This document shows, one piece after another, positions 22,757 through 35,143 of a stretch of DNA of 64,000 nt (position 1 is the first letter of the stretch; every line of letters starts with the position of its first letter). Both the position numbers and the translations under genes were made by a program. This DNA is from Tetracladium setigerum (taxonomy: Eukaryota; Ascomycota; Leotiomycetes; Helotiales). Below the pieces are notes generated by a model. The model made no database searches. It was given only the letters and a program-made list of their open reading frames with translations, and had not been told where the DNA came from. The DNA is taken from positions 1,488,001 to 1,552,000 of the forward strand of contig PZJY01000013.1 of assembly GCA_031472005.1 (NCBI GenBank), given 5' to 3'.

Positions 22757-23729
22757 GGGGCTATGGGAATTGTGCTGGGATTTGATGAACGCTTCCATCT
22801 TTTTAAAGGTTCTATTCTTCGACAATATCGGCATAGGGGATGGGTTCATATTCCAGCATGGCTTATTTTCAACAAGGCCTTCATGTATGATTAATTTAAT
22901 TGCTCGAGGTGCGTTGTTGCAGGAAGGTCGAAAGCATGGCGTTATGGTTTGCTGGAAGTCTTTTACATCATGTTTACCGGAGACTATGAGGTTTTCTTCG
23001 GCTCTGGCAAGGCGTTTTGTCTCGGGAAATTTACTACTTATTCAACCTATGATATGCGTTCTTTTGTAAGTGGTTGTGAGGTGAGGTGAGCTGAAAGCCT
23101 TTAGTCTAGTTCATGCGATAATTTGTATGCTGTCTGTGGGGAGAGTGAGGACTCATGATAGATATAATACTTTGTTTACTGAACGCTAGTGTCTTCAGCA
23201 CAATCGCATGAGCCTTTTTGAAGTAAGTTCTGAAATTATAGAGGCTTCACATTTCAAGACTGTTTGCTACTGTAATAATAAAATCAATTGACATTTTCCC
23301 ATAAATACGTAACAGCATTGTGAGATGTCGATGTTTTTTGTTGTCGTCTGGCGCCACCTCCTTTTCGGTCGGTTCCCGTAGTCGCTAGTGTGGAAGGAAG
23401 AAGTGGGTCATCGCCCGACTCTGTGGCTTAAAAAATATCTCCAGATTCCAAACCTAGCGCGCAACTCAGGTGTCAATATTTCGTTTTGGCTGAACATTTG
23501 TGGTTTTGTCTTTCCCTCTTCCTCGCTTCTACGACTCTTTTTAATCTCCCCCAACTTCACTCAAGCATTCTTTTTTCTTTCTCCTTCTTTTAGTTTAAAA
23601 TACTCCCTCCCCATTCAAAGGGACCCCTTGGTCTCGCCTTCTGCACCTGTCAAGTTCTCGTCATAGACTCTCGGTCTTCCATTGTCATACACACCTCCCT
23701 CCCAAATCGAAAGACACACACGCTTCTCC
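22757..23729. other. Intergenic: ASH1-like 3' flank and carrier promoter
   Basis: 973 nt between two plus-strand genes. AT-rich in the first 500 nt; the last 230 nt before the carrier start are C/T-rich. No gene or notable repeat seen. Confidence 0.5.
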
Positions 23730-25017
23730 ATGACGACCTATATACAACCCCCTTCGGACGCGCGAAGTAGCGCACTCGAAGGATCTCTACGCCTGCGAGG
23801 ATCCGACCCAGACGCCCCATCATCCACACCACAAAAATATGCTGTTTCCATCGCATCCAAACCCGCACCCGTGGCAAAGTCATGGGCGCATTTCGTCGCC
23901 GGAGGGTAAGATTGCCCTCACATCATTCTAGAACACACCAGGCGGCAGGCAGCTCTAACATTTCCCTTGCAGAGTAGGAGGCATGACAGCAGCGGCATGT
24001 ACGGCGCCCCTCGACGTGCTGAAAACCCGTCTTCAATCCGATTTCTACCAAGCACAACTGGCACAAACTCGATTGTCAAAGGGCATTTCACCACATGCAC
24101 ACCTCTCCCCTTTGCGCAGCGGACTGTTACACTTCAGAGAGACATTTCAGATATTGGGTTCGGTGCATAGGATTGAGGGATGGAGAGCGCTGTTTAAGGG
24201 GTTAGGACCGAATCTAGTTGGAGTGGTACCAGCGCGGTCGATCAACTTCTTCGTTGTGGGGAATGGCAAGAGGTTAATAGCAGATTACGGCAATAAAGGG
24301 CAAGAATCAGCTTGGGTTGTTTTCTGCGCTGCCGCCCTGGGAGGAGTCGTCACGTCCACCGTCACAAATCCTATCTGGATGATTAAGACGCGCTTGCAAC
24401 TTGACAAGAATGTGGTGGAGAATGCTGGTGGAGCCGCAACGAGAAGGTATAAGAATTCGTGGGATTGTATTAAGCAGATTATGAGAAATGAGGGTGTGCC
24501 GGGTTTCTATAAGGGCATGAGTGCGAGTTATCTGGGCGTCTCGGAGAGCGCGCTGCATTGGGTATTGTACGAACAGATGAAGAAGGCGTTGAAGAAGCGA
24601 GAGGAGGAGATTATCGAGACTGGTCGTGAGCGAACGTGGTGGGATAATACGCTGGACTGGACGGGCAACGTCGGGGCTTCTGGAAGTGCGAAGTTTGTCG
24701 CGGCTCTTGCGACTTATCCACATGAAGTAAGATATCTCCTCTTTCTTCCTCTCTTTCCTTCCTTTTTGGTTGTGTTATTTTTTACTAACGGAGTAAAATA
24801 ATAGGTCGCGAGAACTCGTCTGCGACAAGCACCCATGGAAAACGGCCAGCCGAAATATACCGGCTTAATACACTGTTTCAAGACGATCTGGAAGGAGGAA
24901 GGCATGGTTGCCATGTACGGAGGTCTCACACCACACATGCTGAGGACCGTTCCCAGCGCAGCGATCATGTTTGGAATCTACGAGGGAATTCTGAAATTCT
25001 TGCATGTACCATCATAG
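23730..25017 (+). CDS. RIM2: Mitochondrial pyrimidine nucleotide carrier (RIM2/SLC25A33-36 type), 3 exons
   Basis: Exons 23730-23905, 23973-24726, 24805-25017; 380 aa, frame intact. The start is ATG 23730 (MTTYIQPPSDARSS); a TTG frame extends further. The three repeats of the mitochondrial carrier fold carry the signatures APLDVLKTRL, NPIWMIKTRL and YPHEVARTRL at the ends of odd-numbered helices. FYKGMSASYLGVSESALHWV and GLTPHMLRTVPSAAIMFGIYE are typical of the Rim2 branch, which imports pyrimidine (deoxy)nucleoside triphosphates into the matrix for mitochondrial DNA and RNA synthesis. Longer matrix loops than in ADP/ATP carriers agree with this branch. The transport substrate is inferred from family resemblance. 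Confidence 0.88.
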
Positions 25018-25703
25018 AAGAATATTCTAGCGGGGAGGGATAGTTTGCTTGTACATTACACAAAAAGGATAAATGGTCTTGGGCAGGTTTGGATTGTTTT
25101 GGGGGGTCATTAAGGCGTTTTTCTGCAGGAAGCGCGCATCCGCATACTCTCGACTTTTTTTCCAGAAAGACTATATTAGAACGGAGGGAGGGAGAGAGGG
25201 CTCCTCGGCGTAGGCCTAGATTTGTGCTGTACAAACTGTAACAAAAGACTTTGTATGAAAAAGATATTAAACTTGTCAAATCACATTAAGTGCTCACAAA
25301 AGCTGGCTTTCATTCTGCTATGTCGCTAGAGTTCATTGGCTCACAAAGGGAGGAGAAAAACAGGACAGTTCGAAAACGCTACAAAAGTTCCTCCAAGGTA
25401 GAAATAATTGCCTTGTGGAAGAAAAAAGAAAAATTGGGATATGACGACCAGAATACGCCTGCAAAAAGCACGAAACCCAAACCCCCTCCCCCCGGCAAGA
25501 AAGCACTCGCCTACTTTTGCAGCTTCAATTCTTAACATTTCTCGGTAAGATCCCTACACCGTGTTTGACTTGGAGAGTTGTGTGAGGTGGTGCTGGTCCG
25601 TAATCATGGTAGTAGTAGCAGTAGTTGGTCGTCGCTTCTGTAGTTTTCGAGGTCTGCGCAAGCTGCCACCGCTCTCTGATGTTGGGTGGTGGTCGAGGGG
25701 AGT
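25018..25703. other. Convergent intergenic region (carrier / SNX3)
   Basis: 686 nt between stop codons facing each other. Nothing beyond presumed 3' UTRs; some C-rich runs near 25480. Confidence 0.5.
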
Positions 25704-26427
25704 TCACCAAGCATTTCGGTCCCAGTTTGGATCTGTGCGAGTTATTCATTAGCAGCGATTCCATCAGTGTAATAATTGCAAGATCCGCGCCCCCAAAAAA
25801 TGTGCGCATCATTTCCAGCAACAAAGGTCATACAGCGATTTCCTCGTATTTCATCCCGCCCTCGCTCCCCCACTCCAGCCAGCCGTAGGCACCAAACGTC
25901 GATAGAGAGTTAAAATAGGATATAATATAGCACCCACCTTGCACAAATCCAGCCAGAACCTTACTACCCGTCTGCAAGAGCGGATGCCCAACGACAATCT
26001 GCAAGAATCTCTGCAATCCCTCCCTCCTGTGCTCAATCACATCGTCGCTGAATCGATTGGTGAACACCTTCCCCGGTAGCGGAGGAATGGTCACACGAGC
26101 CGACTCCCTCTCCAAGATATCGCGAAAGTATTCAAAGTCAGAGTAGCGGCGACGAACGGTCGAGTGGCGCAACTTGAATGCGGGAATGTTGGTGCGGCAG
26201 AGGATCTCATAGTCGGTGTACATACTACGGCCGATGCCGTGGGTGCGAGGGTTCTTGACCTGAGTGATGGGTTAGCTGGAGCTTCTTTTTTTTGTGAAGT
26301 GAATGAATGGTGTGGTCTCTGTGAGTGAGGCAGCGAGCGCTGGACATACCTCTATCTCGAGAAAGTTCTCGGGGGGGCCATAGATTTCTTCGAAGCTCTG
26401 AGTGCGGGAATCGGGCATGGCCTGCAT
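25704..26427 (-). CDS. SNX3: Sorting nexin-3 (SNX3/GRD19), PX-domain protein, 3 exons
   Basis: Exons 26350-26427, 25938-26259, 25704-25732; 142 aa, the normal length for fungal SNX3. The start [20 protein letters not shown] is typical of the family. The PX domain covers nearly all the rest: [18 protein letters not shown], then [14 protein letters not shown] with the RRYSDF phosphoinositide-contact segment, and PPLPGK with RREGLQRFL as the other PI3P-binding elements. The last 29-nt exon supplies [12 protein letters not shown]3 binds PI3P on endosomes and, with retromer, recycles cargo to the Golgi. Intact frame; the C7 run in exon 1 is read correctly. Confidence 0.93.
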
Positions 26428-27148
26428 TGCGAATTACGAGGTGTTGCGAGCGCAACGAACACGATGGGTGGGATGGGTAGGTGAGGAGGCAGTAGAGGTA
26501 TCTCCCTCGTCTTTTTCGATGTTATGAAGCTTCTGTGCCAGAGAGGACGAAGGCTATGTGTGGTTTGCGATTGTGTTGTGAATGTGTAGAGTGTAAGGTA
26601 GATAGGTAGAGTAGAAAGAAAGATGGAGCAGATGATCTAACCGGCATCACCGCCGTCTGAACTCTGACGGCGGGACGAGTTGGTGGGGGTGCTACTGTCC
26701 AGTTCTGTATGGCTGGTCACGTGCCAATTTTGATAACGGCATATATTTTTGTTAGAAAGTTTGTCTCGGTGTCTCCAAGTGAGCGAGAACCTCTTGTCAA
26801 AGGATTTTGACAGTTGTAAGGAGATTATGGCCGAGGAGGTAGCTTTTATCTTTCAAGTCATCTCACTTTCATAACACAACGCCTCGCCATTCAAATGTCT
26901 CGGTTTGCTTCCGAGTGCTGCAATGGACCAGGCTGGTGTAACACGACGATCGATCGATATTTTGCTGTCTTTCTTCCTGTTTGCTTGCCCTGCTTTCTTC
27001 TCTCATTCTGTCATCCTCTCCTCGTCCATCTCCAGCCTAGTGGTAGAAGATACCTTTCTTTGAAATACTCTTTCCATCTCGTCACGAGTACTGCACGATC
27101 GTCCGGTCGTTATTTCTTGCAGGTTGAATCATATACCCTGAGAACACA
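26428..27148. promoter_or_regulatory. Divergent promoter region (SNX3 / tetraspanin-like)
   Basis: 721 nt between divergent starts. It holds a CACGTG E-box at 26718-26723. The plus-strand side (26940-27120) is C/T-rich and likely a 5' UTR. Confidence 0.5.
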
Positions 27149-28158
27149 ATGACTCCTGTTATTACAAGATTGCTAGCCTGGCTACCTGCTCTTGTAAGCG
27201 CTCTCTGCCAGCCAGAGTAGCACCAGTACGGGTTGCTAACGCGGTGGTGTAGCTTCTACTATTCGCAACTGCGATTGCGGGGTGAGCTCCCTCAATCAAA
27301 AGGTCAACTCATTCTTAACTCTTGTGTTAGTACTGCCCTTGTCCGGATTGGCACGCTCTCCCTCCCAATTCCGAAAGCACTTGCGCTGCTCACCGTCGTC
27401 CTCCCTTTCATCACAGGTGTTTCGACTCACGGAGCCTCCACTCTGCTGCGAAGGGGGAGCAAACAGGAGCAAACCCAGCTCACCCTTCCCTTCTTGCCGT
27501 CCTCGCCTTCCAGTTGGCATACGAAATAATTGTTGGTACTCTAGCTGCTACTCATATTGTTCCTCCATCGGGTTTGCTCTGTGGATTGAATACGAAGTGG
27601 GCACAACTTTACTCTTCCCACAATGAAGGTGCGATCAAGGCTATTCAGGATGGCCTCTCGTGCTGTGGCTTCAACTCTATCAAGGATCGTGCCTGGCCAT
27701 TCACACCCTCTAACCCTCTGGCATGCAAGGATTCCGACCGAAGGAACAATAGCTGTGTTGGCGCATGGAGGGAAGCGGAACAGATCAATGCTGGACTGTT
27801 GCTGCTTGTTGCATTCGTTGCATTTGTGGTGAATGTATTTTCTCCGTTAGATGCTTGAAACGAATTGGATGTTAATGTTAACTTTGTTCAGATGCTCTCC
27901 GTAATCTCTCTTCTCACCAACTCTACATGGGCTCGTCCGCGATGGGCCATAACGGATATCAGCGATGAGCTCCCGGAGGAGGAAGGGAGCAGGCCCACAC
28001 CCAGACTTATCGAGGAAGGTAATACAGTCCCCGCGTTCCACGATGAGCCAGAGGTGGAGGGACAACCTGAGTACGTTGAACAAGCCAATAATGGCAATTA
28101 TCAAGCTCGAGTTCAACCATCTCACCTGGCGAACCACGGCAACGAGTGGCGAGATTGA
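27149..28158 (+). CDS. Tetraspanin-like membrane protein, 4 exons, one frameshift
   Basis: Exons 27149-27193, 27253-27281, 27331-27834, 27892-28158; with one base restored at the G5 run 27453-27457 the phases close and the protein is 281 aa. The start MTPVITRLLAWLPALLLLFA is a first membrane span. Then TLSLPIPKALALLTVVLPF, then LLAVLAFQLAYEIIVGTLA, a large loop with the tetraspanin-like CCG motif (GLSCCGFNSIKDRAWPF) and later paired cysteines (LACKD and SCVGAW), then LLLLVAFVAFVVNMLSVIS as the last span. The C-terminal tail is hydrophilic. This layout fits fungal tetraspanin-type proteins, plasma-membrane organisers; the subgroup (PLS1, TSP2 or TSP3) is not clear. Low sequence conservation limits certainty. 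Confidence 0.7.
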
Positions 28159-29411
28159 GGAAGGAGGGCATTGCTGAGTTCGAATATTGCATTGCCTGGC
28201 TGAGAGCGACAAAAGGAGGCCAGCTCCTTTACATAGGGACGTCTGTCTGGATGGAGGCTTTCGTCAGGGAAATTTAACCCACTGAATGGCGATTCCGCAG
28301 TCAAGCTCAGCCCTCCAATGTAACGTCGAATTGTCGATAAGAGCAGAGATATGCTGGAGCCTTGAAAAGTTGGGTTGAATCGTCATTGCTGGTTTCCATT
28401 TTTCTCGTTCTCTCGGTAGGTAGGTAACTTTGCATTGTTTACAAGTAGTCCAGTCTACTACTAGTCCAGATGGTCTCCAGAGTTCAGAAATAGTCGAGAG
28501 TCAATAATACGATCTTGCAATACACGCGCTGATTCTCGGCTGAGGCAAGCTTCGGCTAAAAGTGCACAGGGTCGGTCGATCTCGTAGATGCAGAACGGTA
28601 CGGTATGGTGGTACTGTAGCCTTGGTGGGGTGAATAATGTTCTTGTTGTCTCGTTTCCTCGTTTTTGCAAGGGGGCCTCGGTAGTATATATTACACTTTG
28701 TGTATGGGCTTGGCGCTATTCATTCAACTGCATGGAAATATCCACAACTACAGCACATCTGATGCTTCTTTCTGCAAGACACTCATACTACTGTTCGTTG
28801 CAAGTCGCTGGACTAATCATCGTGATCGAACCAAAACCTCGCATTTCTCCCATGCATGTGCCCGGGGGGTTCATTCGTTCGCTCCCCCGTACTCGGTGTC
28901 TCTCCCCCACAATTCGCTCTCTTTTCCACCAGTCGTCACACACCTCACCGGTCAGCGCGTGGGACAGCGCAAAGTCAACGACATGCCCCCCATCCATCCC
29001 ATCCCCCTCCAGATTCTGCCGCTGAGGCTCTGCTGGGCACAGCAATTTGCCATCCATCCATCCCTCTTCAGAATACTGAAGAACAAACACAGCTGCCACA
29101 TCTTGCGCTCAGGGGCAGAAGAGCTGAAACACAATCACTACAGTACACTCTCTGAGAAAGAAAGAGACACAGGAGACACAAAGACAAAGCAAGAGACTTG
29201 AGCGCACAGCAAGCACACCCACCTACGCCTTTAACCTGGAGAGCCTCGATAGTCGGCCTGACCTCTGATCTCTTCCCTCTCTCATCCATCCATCTCACAC
29301 GGCCCCCAGGACTCAGATTCTTACCTACTTTACCACTCCATGTTCAGGATGCTTTCGCTGCCTTGATGGCCCACGGACAAACTGGACTGAGCAGCACCTA
29401 GCCAAAGCAAA
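28159..29411. other. Intergenic: promoter and leader of the Zn2Cys6 regulator
   Basis: 1.25 kb with no convincing gene. The second half is rich in CATCCATCC and C/T runs, as expected for a long 5' leader of a regulatory gene. Confidence 0.45.
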
Positions 29412-32389
29412 ATGATGTATGAGACGACCTATGTGCAGCAGCAGAACAATGCTCACCATCCTCCTCATCCTCATCACCGGGTAGGGGAATGGCCTTTGTC
29501 GGCGCACAACGGCAACGGCAACGGAAAGAATCGACGAAGAAGACCATCATCCAGTATCCGGGGGGAGTGCCAGGCTACCACAACACTTCGCGCTCCCCTC
29601 GATCAGCAGCACTATCACCACGGCCGTCGCCCAAGTTCTCACCAAAGTTTGAATCTCTTGCTTTGCAGCAACACAATCATAATACGTTTTACTCTCCCCC
29701 TGCTGCCCAGTTCTCGGATTTCAATTTCTTGGACTTCGATTACCTACAGGACACCTCGTCCGAAGCCAATCCCGCTTCAGCATTGGAAAATGGACTCGGC
29801 CAACCTAATTGCTTCCCCTCCTCATCCCCTGGGCCGCAGCACATTTTAGGATCTCATTTGACTTTTGACGACCATCACTTCAACATCTCATCGCCAACAC
29901 ACCTCCCCTTCGCTCTATCGGAAAGCTCGCTGGATATGTCATGGACCGACCTTAAATCCATGAGAGAAAATGGGAACCGTGACAACACCCGTTGTCCGAG
30001 GTCCAAGCTGGTGGTGGTGGAGGAGGAGCAGGAGGAGGAAGCTTCCAAGGCTCCAATGTCCAATTCATGACGACGCCAGAGGCTGTCGTTCCATCCAACG
30101 ATGACCATCAGTATGGCTTTGTGGATACTGTCTTTCAATTCTCTCCTCTAGATGGTAGGTGCTGTCGCTATTCTTGTCGTCGTTCTACGTTCTACATGAC
30201 TTCTTTCTCTCATCCTATCCAACAATCCAACCACCCACGGCCGTGATACTGACCATCCATCCATCTAGACGACCGTTTCTTTACGTCCGAGCATTTCCCC
30301 AATGTATCATCACCTACTCTGGGCTCTCCGTCACAGGCGGATCCATTTCTGTTTGAAGATGCTTTCACAAGTCCGACCTCTTTGGATTATGCAGGCGCCT
30401 ACCCCACACAAGCTCAATGGACCTCCATGCTCCCAAGCTCCCCGCAACAGAATCATCCACAATTAGATCATACTCCAATGACACGCAACTCGCCGGCACC
30501 ATTTACTTACCAACCAACCGGGGATGTCATCGTACCCTCGCAACGAAGCCAGTCTTACGGGATGCTGAGCGATGATTACCTTCGACCTAGACAGGCAGAC
30601 CCTCCTAGTCCTCTGGGGGATGGTGCGAGTGATAGTTGGGTCATCACTTCGGCGCGCTCAAGCAGTTATGCACTCTCACATCACTCTCCGTACTCTCATG
30701 GCTCGCCAGCATCACATAGCTCCCCAGCTCGTGCGGAGGTGCATCAACACTCCCACGTTTTTGATGCGGACGCGAGGGTAACGAAGCCAAAGGGACGTCA
30801 GAGGAGTCTCACGTCGAAGGAGAAGAAAGATGCACGTGAAGTGCGAGATGCCAAAGCTTGCTGGGCTTGTCATATTTCGAAGACCAAGGTTCGTAATTTG
30901 TACACCATCAATCAGTATCAGTGCTAACAGACTTCAGTGTTCCCCTTGCTCTCCCGGCAAGCCCTGTGCGCAGTGTGAACGACTTGTTGGAAAGAGACGA
31001 TTTTGCAAATTTGATTGTTTTAATGATCCCTGGAAACTTTATACACTTTCATGGTGCCTGGTAAGACGAATGTCCATTCTGATGGACGCCGTTAACATTC
31101 ACAGAATATAATATGCTTCAATTTACCGAGAGTAGAGTCTCATCTTTATTATCTGAGGTTGGATGGGACACTCAAAAGCTACGAATACGGCTGTCTTGGG
31201 GCTACTATCGACTTCTAGAGGCCGATGTTGTAGGACTCACCTTCCGGAACAATAGTGCAAATACCCTAGGATTCCAACACCAGGCCATCGCCAACGGAGC
31301 AAATCGACCGATGTTAATGCGAAAGCCATCCCCTCCGTTGGGAATTACTGCAGATAGTATGGCTGCCATTGAAAATGTATACGTTGCGTATGTGGAAGAT
31401 ATTATCAATAATGACTTATGGGGATACGTATCTACGGGCGCATACGATGATGATGATTCACCGTTTTCGAAGAGATTGTTGTGGACCATCTCATCGTTTT
31501 ACCTGAGCGGTCTACAAGCCGATGAAGAGGTAAGAATTCACCTCGCGGAGTGGGGGCCAACCACTAACCTTCCACAGTGTTTCCTTCTCAAAAGGGCCAT
31601 CGAAATGCACATCACCAGCACCATCCTCGAACGAAGTCTTGTTCTCGATCCCGATTCGATCGAGCAGGTGCAAGCACATCTACGTCAACCATTCCCCGCA
31701 AGATCCGCACCACGATGTGCACAGAGACAAATCAAACTTACGTTTTTCAAACTCCAAAGAGACCGCATCGTCGCCATTCTGAAAGAGTGGGGAGCCCTGA
31801 TGTGGGCCATTCACAACGCCGCCAACAGCACGGAGAAATGGGCCATCGGATTCAGCACGTTCATCATGTTGACCTTGGTCATCGACAAGACGCTTGGATC
31901 GGCGTATTACCTGTGCGAGAGCAGGATAGAGCATCGAGGCGCTGATGCGGAGGCAGAGAGGAGGGAGTTCCGTGAATTGATCAACCTAACGGAGACGAAG
32001 CTGTTCAGTCGATGCAAGGAGATTTTCCACTGGAAGTTTAAGACGAGGAAGGCGGGGAAGGAGGCTTGTAATCCGATTCGTGATGGTATCGATGCTTTCA
32101 AGGGTAGAGCGGTTAGCGATGGTATTACTCGTCTTGTAGGAGATTTAGAGGCGATCAAGCGTGACTTTGGTAGGTTTGCTTCTTCTTTTATTTACCGGCT
32201 CCATTCAGGATCGATTTGTTTTTTTTCTCTCTCTCCTCAAAAATGATCAATGCTGACAAGTAGATTGTATTAGATCGAGAAATTAGGGAACACCGGACTT
32301 TACCGCGGTCTACGTCGGTCGAAGCGCCATATACGGATGTGGGGAGGTTGGCTTGCATCTTTCTGGATGATTTCCTGGAGCACATTTAA
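29412..32389 (+). CDS. Zn2Cys6 transcription factor with internal DNA-binding domain, 6 exons, three frameshifts
   Basis: Exons 29412-30154, 30269-30888, 30938-31060, 31105-31529, 31578-32169, 32274-32389. With single bases restored near 29524, 29983 and 31031 all phases close, giving 873 aa. The first 430 residues are Ser/Pro/Gln/His-rich, like a transactivation region. Then a basic stretch (KPKGRQRSLTSKEKKDAR) precedes a cysteine motif interrupted by intron 2: CWACHISKTKC, then PCAQC and a last Cys at about 478, spacing C-X2-C-X6-C-X8-C-X2-C-X9-C with one extra Cys in the loop. That is close to the fungal Zn2Cys6 binuclear cluster. The 380-residue C-terminal region is mostly helical and unrecognised. 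Intron 4 (48 nt) is in frame and stop-free but has GTAAGA, CTAAC and CACAG signals. The target genes are unknown. Confidence 0.75.
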
Positions 32390-33117
32390 TTCCGGCCGGT
32401 TGTTATTGGGGGAGTGAGGACGAGTAAGAGAAAGAGAGAGAAAGAGCAAGAGCAAGGGAGCGAGAAAAGAGGAAGAGAAAGAGGGCCTCTGCATGTCAAG
32501 AGTGGTGTGGAGGGAGAGGGAGGGGGGGAAGAAAGAAACAAAAAAAGAGTGGATGGATGAATATGTTGGAGGTATTGTTTTTTAATGTTGCGAACTGGAT
32601 GAAAGTGGATGAAAGTTTTCAGAAAAAACGCATTACTACTTCCTTTTTTAGCGATTTTTCTGGAGTTTCTGTCTGATCTTTTTTGAAATGAATTCATGAA
32701 AGGAGGGAAGACTACGCTAGCTAGCTACCCTTGGTGTTGTACCCTTGGTGTTGTACAAGTAATTGTTTGTCTTGTTTGTACGGAGTTTTTAGTTAGAGCT
32801 ATACCGAGTATAATGACTGATGAAAAAATGACTCATATATAATTTGGTATACAGTATAGTACAGTAGAATGAATGGCATTATTTTGCCTTTTTTGCTTTT
32901 GCAGTTTGCATTTCTGCATTTCTTTTTGGTTTGATGGTGATTCACACTTCCCCATCCCCACCACACCCCAGCCCCCGGCATTTATGAGATGACTTGGGTA
33001 GGGCGGAGGTGGTCCTGAGTTTTGTGGGTGAGTGAGTGGGTGTGAGTGTGAGTTATGTTCATGTGCTGTGTATTCATTGCCATTTCATCCCCTCCCCCTG
33101 TTTGCCGAGTAGGGTAC

Positions 33118-33133
33118 TGTGCTGTACAGCACA
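33118..33133. repeat. 16-bp perfect palindrome
   Basis: TGTGCTGT followed directly by its reverse complement ACAGCACA, with further CAGCACAGC copies after it. Could be a dimeric protein-binding site or chance in low-complexity DNA. Confidence 0.5.
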
Positions 33134-34395
33134 GCACAGCAAAGCAGGTCCCCGACTGACTCCTTAGGCATCTATCTATTCTAGCATCGTATTTCTCGAA
33201 AGCCCCAAGTTTTTTTTTAGTTTTTTTTAACCGAGTACATGTACAGTGCAGTGCAGTACCTATGCATACTGTATGTACCCCGAGAGAGAGAAAAAGAGTC
33301 AGGTTGATGGTCATCGTCACAGGAATTAAAATTGTGGATTGGCGTGGGTGGTGGTGGATTGGGTTGTTCGTATACGAAAACAAAGTCACGAAAGGCTTGT
33401 ATGGCTTGTTTTTTGGCTTGTTCATCGGAAAATCGAGGGTTGATGGACTGATGAGGGCTTGCAGGTGACTTTATTTTGGAATAATTGGCATTATTGGCAT
33501 AGTTTGCTCAGCCCGTGTAAGTGGGTGCCAGGGACTACTCTGGGAGGAAGGATTTTGGGTTGGCAGGTTGGGTTGGGTTTGGGTTGGGTTTAGGCATGCA
33601 AGGTACCAGAGACATATGTTTTACCTTCAAACGAGCGAGGGGTGAGAGAAGGGAAGGACGGAAGAAAGTCTCTGTTGATGGATGAGGCAGCAGAGTGGCT
33701 TGTGTTTCAGGATTTATTTTGTTGGAAGGTTATTTTTTGTTTGAGGATTTAGTTTGTTTGTGAGGTTTCTTTTTTTGGGACCACTTAATTTGTTGGAAGG
33801 GCAGGTTCCGTATTTTGTTTGGTGATTTGAATCTTCAGAGGAAGGGGTATGTAGAAATGAAGTAAGTGCACGTGTCTCCCATTTAGCGCAGTAGCGTTTC
33901 GTTGAATTGAATTGATCCTGACATTACTGTGGGTGAGTAATTAATAACTCACAAGTTACAACTCAAGCCTTCAATTGAAATGCCGTTTATCCTCGCTTCT
34001 GATGATGATTCTCTGCACGTGGACTGTATAGCCCTTCTAAAACGCTTTGTCCACCACCATAGGGGCCCAATAATGTAAAAGTTCATCAGGTTTGGACCTT
34101 TTGTTTCGGAAATAAACCCTTTCTTACTTACCCGGCTTCTTGGTGTTTGTTGACCCATGCTGGGGGATTGATGTAGGGGTGCGATAATGGATATCGCTTC
34201 GCCTACTAATCAAATAGCCATATCACGGACTTTTTGAATTCTGAATTTGACGGAATAATTCAAGCTCACTCATTGTGTGAAGATCAAAATTCTGTCTCAC
34301 CAACAACAACTGACTACATAGATCATTTATTTAGGAGTGAAAATCATTACGTGAAAACAGGTTGATCTTTTTGATGCCGAGGTTCACGTTTAAAA

Positions 34396-34421
34396 ATGAT
34401 GATGATGATGATGATGATGAT
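34396..34421. repeat. ATG/GAT trinucleotide microsatellite
   Basis: About eight uninterrupted ATG units in non-coding DNA. Confidence 0.9.
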
Positions 34422-35113
34422 AGGCAGCAAAGTTAGGATATGCAATGAGAAGTAGTGCGCATTCACCGATGCAATATTAGGTAGGCCGAGTCAATTACAA
34501 GGGTTCGTATTCTCTAGGTACTATTGCAATAATGACAGAAAGAACTCGGTCATTCATTATCCATCTGCTTTCAAAACTACGTCACTCATGGGAATACTGA
34601 GAGGAAAAGTAAGCAAGACTTACCTTAGGTAGTATCCTCCTCCCTCAATTGGTATTGTTCTAGATCACGTTCATATCTAACTGAGCCGTTGAGCCGTTGG
34701 AGGCTGCGTCTACTGCTGCACTACTGCGTCCCATGGGCCATGCATTGTCCGGTCTCGTCTGATCTGGCCCACTTTGCGCTTTATCGATAGAAAGATTGGA
34801 CTTTTTGTTTGTGTTGTGCACCGCAGACAGAGATCGACGCAGGTACCAGTAAGCGGTCCACACCCCTCCATAAGATCCGTAACCCATCACCCTCCTCCTC
34901 AGGAAGTCGTCATAGATGGAGGAGTAAGGCTGCAGATGGGGCTTATCATCTGCTGTTCGCAGTAGTACGGTTAGTACCTCCCTAGTCGGTAGAGTAGTTC
35001 GGAGTAGTTCAGAGGCTCCGCCCTGTTGTGGTTGTGCAATTAACTTGTGCCTGGCCTGACCCGGTCAGTCATAAAATAATAAGCAACAACGAACTATCAA
35101 GCGAGAATCCACA

Positions 35114-35143
35114 CACTAACACTAGCACTAGCACTAGCACTAG
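35114..35143. repeat. CACTAG hexanucleotide repeat, 5 units
   Basis: Five tandem units; the first differs by one base (CACTAA). Confidence 0.9.

Noticed and set aside
33541..33600. GGTTGG/GGGTTT runs as an internal telomere repeat
   Set aside because: Units are irregular and do not form tandem TTAGGG.
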